From: Clostridiales bacterium UBA7103
GTDB lineage: Bacteria > Bacillota > Clostridia > Oscillospirales > Oscillospiraceae
Direction: 5' to 3'
DNA: 29,154 nt
NCBI GenBank assembly: GCA_002493305.1
Contig: DKYJ01000010.1
Location: forward strand, 25,198 to 54,351
In this document: one piece after another, positions 24,326-29,154 of the stretch
How the letters are laid out: each line of letters starts with the position of its first letter
Numbering within the stretch: the stretch's first letter is position 1
Notes under the pieces: model-generated
Told to the model about the DNA's origin: nothing
The model's input: the letters and a program-made list of their open reading frames with translations, nothing else
Databases searched by the model: none
Position numbers and translations under genes: made by a program

Positions 24326-24381
24326 ATAGAATTTTTCGTTTTTCACTTTTCACTAAAAAGAGAAAAGATAAGAGAATAGGT

Positions 24382-24440
24382 GTCCCTTCGGGACGATTTC
24401 ATAATTTAGGCTGCTGCAAAGCGGGAGCTTCGCAGCAGCC
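24382..24440 (-). terminator. Tandem hairpins after cysS
   Basis: Downstream of cysS the minus strand first forms a long hairpin (24409-24440, arms GGCTGCTGC and GCAGCAGCC with an inner AAGC/GCTT extension), then GTCCC-GAA-GGGAC (24382-24394), followed by a pyrimidine-rich run. This probably ends the recA-cysS operon, although the T-run is interrupted. Confidence 0.55.
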
Positions 24441-24457
24441 TCATAATATTTCCACGC

Positions 24458-25909
24458 TTATATCCGCTTCCATTTGGCTCCGTGGGGGATATCAGTAATT
24501 TCTATCCCGGAAGCCTTCAGCTCGTCTCTTATTCTGTCCGCCTCGGTGAAGTTTTTGGCTTTCTTCGCGTCCTGGCGGGCCTTGATTTTGGCCTCTACCT
24601 CTGCGTCGGTCTCGCCGGATTCGGAGATAATGGTAAATTCACCGGCGGCGAGAGTCTGCTTTTTAAGCTCCTCCCGCTTGACGTCGGCCTTCTTAATGAG
24701 GTCAAGACCCAACACCCGGTCAAAATCAGCGATGACGGCAAGCTTTGTGGCGTCATTGGTTTGGTATTTGAGCACATCATATACCGCGGTGACGGCAAGG
24801 GAAGTGTTCAAATCGTTGTCAAGCGCAGCTGTAAAGCGCTGCTTTAAAGCCTCGGCTGCCGCCTCGTCATACTCGCCATTGTCAGGCTTGAGAGCGGCAA
24901 TCTTGGCGATGAGCTTGTTGTACGCGCCCTGCGCGTTATCAAGGTTTTCCCAAGTAAAGACAAGGGACTTGCGATAGTGACTCTGGAGGCAGAACAGGCG
25001 GTAGGCGAGGGGGTCGTAGCCCTTTTCCTCCAGCAGAGATACGGTCAAAAATTCTCCGCTCGATTTGCTCATTTTGCCGGAATTTGTATTAAGGTGGAGG
25101 ACATGCATCCAATAATTGCACCATTTGTGTCCCAAATACGCTTCAGACTGTGCAATTTCGTTGGTGTGGTGGGGGAAAGCGTTATCAATGCCGCCGCAGT
25201 GGATGTCCAGATCCTCGCCCAGATGCTTGATGGAAATGCCGGAGCACTCGATATGCCAGCCGGGATAGCCCACGCCCCATGGAGAGTCCCACTTGAGCGC
25301 CTGATCCTCAAACTTGGACTTGGTAAACCAGAGGACAAAGTCATTCTTATTGCGCTTGTTGGTGTCCTCCTCCACGCCCTCACGCACGCCCACATCAAGG
25401 TCGTCCGCGTTGAAATCGTTAAAGACATAGTAGCGCTCAAGCTTCGAGGTGTCAAAATACACATTGCCGCCGGCAAAATAAGCGTAGCCGGTGTCCATAA
25501 GCCTGGTGATTATTTTGATGTAATCATCAATGCAGTTGGTGGCGGGCTCAACCACATCGGGGGTCTTGATGTTGAGCTTTGCGCAGTCGGAGAAGAAAGC
25601 GTCGGTATAAAACTTCGCTATCTCCATGACGGTCTTATGCTCGCGTCTGGCGCCCTTGAGCATCTTATCCTCGCCCTCGTCCGCGTCGGAGGTCAGGTGA
25701 CCGACATCGGTGATGTTCATGACGCGCTTGACATTATAGCCCGCGTAGCGCAGGTATTTCTCCAGAATATCCTCCATGATATAAGAGCGGAGGTTGCCTA
25801 TATGGGCAAAATGGTACACGGTCGGGCCGCAGGTGTACATCTTGACAAGCTTAGGGTCATTGGGGACAAAGTCCTCTTTTTTTCTGCTGGCGGAATTGTA
25901 AAGCTTCAT
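24458..25909 (-). CDS. cysS: Cysteine--tRNA ligase
   Basis: 483-residue class I aminoacyl-tRNA synthetase that charges tRNA-Cys. The N-terminal catalytic domain has Zn ligand Cys27 (MYTCGPTVYHFAHIGN, with HIGN 36-39 as the HIGH motif), GWHIECSGIS with a further Zn ligand, the downstream His/Glu ligands in FPHHTNEIAQSEA, and KMSKS in NSGKMSKSSGEF. The DALR-type helical domain and C-terminal anticodon-binding region follow (about 330-483), ending with the typical IRDELKASGIEITDIPHGAKWK. The start at 25909 follows AAGGAG, which overlaps the pgsA stop. It is the last gene of the recA-recX-rimO-pgsA-cysS cluster. Length and motifs are normal. Confidence 0.97.
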   Translation of the reverse strand: MKLYNSASRKKEDFVPNDPKLVKMYTCGPTVYHFAHIGNLRSYIMEDILEKYLRYAGYNVKRVMNITDVGHLTSDADEGEDKMLKGARREHKTVMEIAKFYTDAFFSDCAKLNIKTPDVVEPATNCIDDYIKIITRLMDTGYAYFAGGNVYFDTSKLERYYVFNDFNADDLDVGVREGVEEDTNKRNKNDFVLWFTKSKFEDQALKWDSPWGVGYPGWHIECSGISIKHLGEDLDIHCGGIDNAFPHHTNEIAQSEAYLGHKWCNYWMHVLHLNTNSGKMSKSSGEFLTVSLLEEKGYDPLAYRLFCLQSHYRKSLVFTWENLDNAQGAYNKLIAKIAALKPDNGEYDEAAAEALKQRFTAALDNDLNTSLAVTAVYDVLKYQTNDATKLAVIADFDRVLGLDLIKKADVKREELKKQTLAAGEFTIISESGETDAEVEAKIKARQDAKKAKNFTEADRIRDELKASGIEITDIPHGAKWKRI

Positions 25910-25924
25910 AGTAGTTTTCGCTCC

Positions 25925-26443
25925 TTAATCGATGTCCTTAAAAACATCGCGGTTTTTCCAAAAATATTCTACTCCGGAATAAACAGTGGTGACAACGATG
26001 ACAACAGATGAAATTATGTTAACCAGCGCTATCTGCGGGAAGAGAAGCATCGCGCCAAGACCCACCATGGTACAGCCGGTCTTTATCTTACCCGACCACG
26101 CCGCGGCGATGACCCGCTGCTGCTCCACGGCGACCAGCCGCAGACCGGACACGGCAAACTCCCTGAAAAGCACCACGGCGACGACCCATCCGGGCATCTG
26201 ACCGTTTTCGATGAAGAAACACATGGCCGAGAGCACCAGCATTTTGTCCGCCAGCGGGTCGGCAAACTTGCCGAAGTTTGAGATCTGGTTATAGTGCCTT
26301 GCGATGTAACCGTCAGCCATATCAGACAGGCAAGCGATTATGTAAACCGCAAGAGCCCAGTACATATGTCCCATGTAGGCAAGGATCAGAAACACGGGAA
26401 TCATAATCACCCGGAAAATTGTAATTTTATTTGCAGTGGTCAT
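25925..26443 (-). CDS. pgsA: CDP-diacylglycerol--glycerol-3-phosphate 3-phosphatidyltransferase
   Basis: 172-residue integral membrane enzyme that makes phosphatidylglycerophosphate, the committed step to phosphatidylglycerol and cardiolipin. The CDP-alcohol phosphotransferase motif is complete: Asp41-x2-Asp44-Gly45-x2-Ala48-Arg49-x8-Gly58-x3-Asp62-x3-Asp66. About six hydrophobic helices surround it. I place the start at 26443 because GGAGA at 26449-26453 precedes it; the in-frame ATG at 26455 contributes its own bases to that site and has none upstream. It lies between rimO and cysS, 54 bases after rimO and 15 before cysS. The rimO-pgsA adjacency is common in Firmicutes. Confidence 0.93.
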   Translation of the reverse strand: MTTANKITIFRVIMIPVFLILAYMGHMYWALAVYIIACLSDMADGYIARHYNQISNFGKFADPLADKMLVLSAMCFFIENGQMPGWVVAVVLFREFAVSGLRLVAVEQQRVIAAAWSGKIKTGCTMVGLGAMLLFPQIALVNIISSVVIVVTTVYSGVEYFWKNRDVFKDID

Positions 26444-26497
26444 ATTTATCTCCATTCCGCCGCAAAATTGCCGGCACGATAATTAATGAAAATTTTC

Positions 26498-27820
26498 TTA
26501 AGCCTTGACTTCCTCGCCGTACAGATCCCCGCCGTCGGCGGAGGTGATATGCACGGCGGCAAACTCACCTTCCTTACAGCTGCCGCAGAAGTAGACCTGC
26601 CCGTCGATATCCGGTGAGTCGGCGTAGCTCCTGCCAACGAGGTATTGGCTCTCCTCATCAAAATATTCGCAGAGAACCTTTATTGTTCTGCCCACAAAGC
26701 TCTGGCAGAAAGCATCCATGATAGGGGCTTGCAGCTCCATGATAAGCCCGGCCCGGCGCTGTGCCTCCTCGCTGTCAACGTGAGGCATCTCGGCGGCGGG
26801 AGTCCCTTCCTCCGGGGAGAAGGGGAAAACGCCCACCCGCTCAATGCGGGCTTCTTTCAGAAAATCACACAGTTCCTCAAACTCCGCCTCGTCCTCGCCG
26901 GGGAGGCCGGCGATAAGGCTCGTCCTTAGCACAAGACCGGGAATACGCTCGCGAAGAGTTTTAAAGAGGGCACGTATATCGTCCCCGCTGCCGCGGCGGT
27001 TCATGCATTTGAGAATATTATTATTTATGTGCTGAATGGGAATATCCAGATATTTGACGACTTTATCATTGCGGGCTATCTCATCTATAAGCTCATCGTC
27101 AAACTGGTCTGGATAGAGATAATGAAGCCTTATCCACTCAACGCCGTCGATCTCCGCGAGCCTATGGCAAAGCTCGGCAAGGCAGCGCCTTCCGTAGCGG
27201 TCAGTGCCGTAGCGGGTGATGTCCTGCGCGATGACGATGATCTCCTTCACCCCGTGCGCGGCAAGGTCGCGCGCCTCATCAAGCACCGCCTCAATATCCC
27301 TTGAGCGGTAGCGCCCGCGGATATAGGGAATGGCGCAAAAGGCACAGAAATTATTGCAGCCCTCGGCAATGCGGAGATATGCCCAGGAAGGGCCTGTGGA
27401 AACGACCCTGGGTATCTCGTCCACAGGGGCGCTGCTGTCGGCAAAGCGGGCGATACCACCGCCGTCTATCACAGCCTGCGCCGCCGCTACTATATCCCCG
27501 AAGCTTCCCACGCCTAAAACAGCGTCTATCTCGGGAAGCTCGGTCAAAATAGAGTCCTTATACCGTTGCGGAAGGCAGCCGGTGACAATAATACCGCAGA
27601 GCTTAGCATTACGCTTAAGCTCTGCCATCTGCAAAATGGTGTCAATAGCCTCGCTCTTGGCGGCGTCAATAAAGCCGCAGGTATTAATGATGACAAGGTC
27701 GGCGCCCTCCGGTTCGGACACGAGGCGAAAACCGGCCTCGTCCATCAGATAGAGCATTTGCTCACTGTTGACAAGATTTTTCGCGCAGCCGAGGGAAATA
27801 AGCGCAAAGGTTCTTTCCAT
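26498..27820 (-). CDS. rimO: Ribosomal protein uS12 methylthiotransferase RimO
   Basis: 440-residue radical-SAM enzyme that methylthiolates the conserved Asp of ribosomal protein S12. The N-terminal MTTase domain has three cluster cysteines: Cys12 (SLGCAKN), Cys48 (NTCGFI) and Cys82 (TGCLPQ). The radical SAM cluster is Cys155-x3-Cys159-x2-Cys162 (EGCNNFCAFCAIPYIRGRYRSR). The C-terminal TRAM domain begins near 375. The open frame continues 89 codons upstream through recX, but the product begins MERTFALISLGCAKN at 27820, which matches the family N-terminus. AGGAGG at 27833-27838 lies within the recX 3' end, 12 bases before the ATG. It starts 4 bases after the recX stop. Confidence 0.96.
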   Translation of the reverse strand: MERTFALISLGCAKNLVNSEQMLYLMDEAGFRLVSEPEGADLVIINTCGFIDAAKSEAIDTILQMAELKRNAKLCGIIVTGCLPQRYKDSILTELPEIDAVLGVGSFGDIVAAAQAVIDGGGIARFADSSAPVDEIPRVVSTGPSWAYLRIAEGCNNFCAFCAIPYIRGRYRSRDIEAVLDEARDLAAHGVKEIIVIAQDITRYGTDRYGRRCLAELCHRLAEIDGVEWIRLHYLYPDQFDDELIDEIARNDKVVKYLDIPIQHINNNILKCMNRRGSGDDIRALFKTLRERIPGLVLRTSLIAGLPGEDEAEFEELCDFLKEARIERVGVFPFSPEEGTPAAEMPHVDSEEAQRRAGLIMELQAPIMDAFCQSFVGRTIKVLCEYFDEESQYLVGRSYADSPDIDGQVYFCGSCKEGEFAAVHITSADGGDLYGEEVKA

Positions 27821-27824
27821 AATA

Positions 27825-28436
27825 TTACAAGTCCTCCTGGGGCGCGTTGTATCTGGCAAGGGCGGAACGTATCTGCTCCCACGAGTACCCCCTGCGGTAA
27901 AGCGCGCTGCTGACTTTTCGTATTTCGTCCCGATCCTCCGGGTCTTTGAGCCGGGCGGCAATAAATCGGTCAAGCTTATCGTCGCCGGTGGGCATGGCGG
28001 CCATGGCCTCGTCCCACAGCTCGCGATTAAGCCCTCGACGGCTAAGCTCCGCCCGGACGCGCCCTGCGCCGTAGCCCTTGGCGGCATAGTGCCGGGCTAT
28101 CTGAGCGGCATAGCGTTCTTCGTCAATAAAGCCGTTTTCTTCAAGCCACCCGGCGCAATATTCGGCGGTGTCCTCCGTCTCACCCTTGGAGGTGAGCTTA
28201 TCCATAAGCTCCTTGCGGGACATGGGCCTGCGGGATATAAGTTCCAACGCCTTTTCGCGGGCGAGGAAGCGGGCGGAGAGTCGGCGGAAAGCCTCAAGAT
28301 CCGCCTCATCAAGCTCCTTGCCGGAATATAGCTTAAGCTCCGTAACCGCGCCAAGGGTGGAGCGAAGTTCCTCCCCGTTATCAAAGCTGACGATCAATCT
28401 GCCGGGGGAGCTCTGCTTTATTGCCGTTACGGTCAT
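27825..28436 (-). CDS. recX: Regulatory protein RecX
   Basis: 203-residue all-helical protein that binds RecA filaments and limits RecA activity. The RecX pattern is visible in three-helix repeats: ALELISRRPMSRKELMDKL, GWLEENGFIDEERYAAQIARHYAAKGYGAGRVRAELSRRGL (here in two parts) and VSSALYRRGYSWEQIRSAL at the C-terminus. The N-terminal 40 residues form a small beta-rich lead-in typical of Clostridia. It starts 3 bases after the recA stop, with a GGGGA ribosome site inside recA, so it is translationally coupled to its target protein's gene. Family call good. Confidence 0.9.
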   Translation of the reverse strand: MTVTAIKQSSPGRLIVSFDNGEELRSTLGAVTELKLYSGKELDEADLEAFRRLSARFLAREKALELISRRPMSRKELMDKLTSKGETEDTAEYCAGWLEENGFIDEERYAAQIARHYAAKGYGAGRVRAELSRRGLNRELWDEAMAAMPTGDDKLDRFIAARLKDPEDRDEIRKVSSALYRRGYSWEQIRSALARYNAPQEDL

Positions 28437-28439
28437 CTA

Positions 28440-29154
28440 TCAGTCCCCGTCAAAGTCAGCGGCGCTGATATCCACGGCTCTACCGGAAACCTGAGCCGCC
28501 CTGCGGGACTGGGGGGACATGAGCTTAAAGGAATTGTCCCTTATCTGCTGCTCGATGCTCTCACACACATCGGGATTGGAGAGCAAATACTCCTTCACAC
28601 CGTCCCGACCCTGTATGCGCTGCCCTGCGACTGTGTACCAGGCACCGCCCTTATCGATGATCTCGAGCTTTACACCCAGATCAATGACCTCACCAACGCG
28701 GGAAATACCCTCGCCGTACATGATGTCAAACTCTGCCTCACGGAAGGGGGGAGCCACCTTGTTCTTTACGACCTTGGCTCTGGTGCGGTTGCCTATCATC
28801 TCGCCGTTTGCTTTCAGCGTCTCGATGCGGCGCACATCAATGCGCACCGAGGCGTAATATTTAAGCGCAAGGCCGCCGGGGGTCGTCTCGGGGTTGCCGT
28901 ACATGACGCCGATTTTCTGCCGCAGCTGGTTTATGAATATTACGGTGCAGTTATTTTTGGAGATGGCACCGGCCAGACGGCGCATTGCCTGAGACATGAG
29001 CCTTGCAAGCGCGCCGACAACGGTGTCGCCAACTTCACCCTCAAGCTCAACACGGGGGATAAGAGCGGCCACTGAGTCCACAACCAGTACATCAATAGCG
29101 CCGGAGCGAACAAGAGACTCTGCAATGTCAAGAGCCTGCTCGCCGGTATCCGGC
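28440..29154 (-). CDS. recA: RecA recombinase, C-terminal 237 residues (5' part outside window)
   Basis: Strand-exchange ATPase of homologous recombination and SOS induction. The visible part begins at PDTGEQALDIAESL, passes Walker B (DVLVVDSVAALIPRVELEGE), the loop L1 region and INQLRQKIGVMYGNPETTPGG (loop L2 and switch), and ends with a C-terminal domain and a short acidic tail (SAADFDGD). The Walker A region and the start lie beyond base 29154. Loop 1 reads GDTVVGALARLMSQAMRRL where most RecA proteins have GDSHVGLQARLMSQALRKL, a mild divergence. It is the first visible gene of the recA-recX-rimO-pgsA-cysS cluster. Confidence 0.97.
   Translation of the reverse strand, partial: PDTGEQALDIAESLVRSGAIDVLVVDSVAALIPRVELEGEVGDTVVGALARLMSQAMRRLAGAISKNNCTVIFINQLRQKIGVMYGNPETTPGGLALKYYASVRIDVRRIETLKANGEMIGNRTRAKVVKNKVAPPFREAEFDIMYGEGISRVGEVIDLGVKLEIIDKGGAWYTVAGQRIQGRDGVKEYLLSNPDVCESIEQQIRDNSFKLMSPQSRRAAQVSGRAVDISAADFDGD

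Noticed and set aside
24255..24457. Cobalamin riboswitch upstream of the importer
   Set aside because: No B12-box-like sequence, and the space is largely taken up by cysS terminator hairpins and AT-rich tracts.
24977..26011. 344-codon plus-strand open frame antisense to cysS
   Set aside because: The minus strand encodes complete cysS with the HIGH and KMSKS motifs; the antisense frame is a composition shadow.
27821..28087. 89-codon N-terminal extension of rimO
   Set aside because: It runs through recX in another frame, is Pro/Arg-rich, and the family N-terminus begins at the ATG at 27820.

Overview
This window looks like chromosomal DNA of a low-to-mid GC Gram-positive anaerobe, most likely a gut Clostridium-class (Oscillospiraceae-type) bacterium. 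The grounds are the strong AGGAGG-type ribosome sites, sigma-A-like promoters, membrane-anchored or lipoprotein exported proteins with no outer-membrane genes, GH25 lysozyme and LanF/BcrA-type ABC genes, and a clostridial-style recA-recX-rimO-pgsA-cysS block. The genus cannot be fixed from what is visible. Coding density is high. No gene-free stretch exceeds 300 bases, and no tRNA, rRNA, CRISPR array, insertion sequence or phage gene was seen.

Layout. (1) 259-4404, + strand: two equal-length SLC13/DASS-type anion permeases flank a ketopantoate-reductase-family dehydrogenase. A 236-base structured intergenic segment, bracketed by an exact 21-base direct repeat, precedes the second permease. 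(2) 4450-7341, - strand: a P-loop ATPase of the PRK06851 type whose second half looks like a decayed copy of the first, and a membrane protein with two LxxG coiled-coil arms. (3) 7610-12620, + strand: a PepV/Sapep-type M20 dipeptidase, then a response regulator, histidine kinase and HtrA-type protease that read as an envelope-stress module. (4) 12660-15921, - strand: PcrA helicase and an EamA transporter, translationally coupled; pcrA appears to be leaderless. (5) 16021-19373, + strand: a second two-component system wrapped around a LanF/BcrA-like ABC exporter. Four exact TCTTWAC heptamers at 11-12 base spacing lie in front of the ATPase gene. (6) 19485-21248, + strand: a membrane-anchored GH25 muramidase with its own promoter. 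(7) 21336-24254, - strand: an iron-siderophore/cobalamin/haem-type ABC importer in the order binding protein, permease, ATPase. (8) 24458-29154, - strand: recA (5' part outside the window), recX, rimO, pgsA and cysS, tightly packed.

How it works together. Much of the window concerns the cell envelope: two two-component systems (one next to a quality-control protease, one next to a peptide/antibiotic exporter), a cell-wall hydrolase, a phospholipid synthase and several transporters. The rest is housekeeping (DNA repair, ribosomal protein modification, tRNA charging). The least explained parts are the permease-dehydrogenase-permease cassette with its structured repeat element, the LxxG-arm membrane protein, the ATPase with one lost P-loop, and the regulatory DNA around 15929-16015 and 16662-16723. 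Functions are assigned from motifs read by eye; no database search was run.
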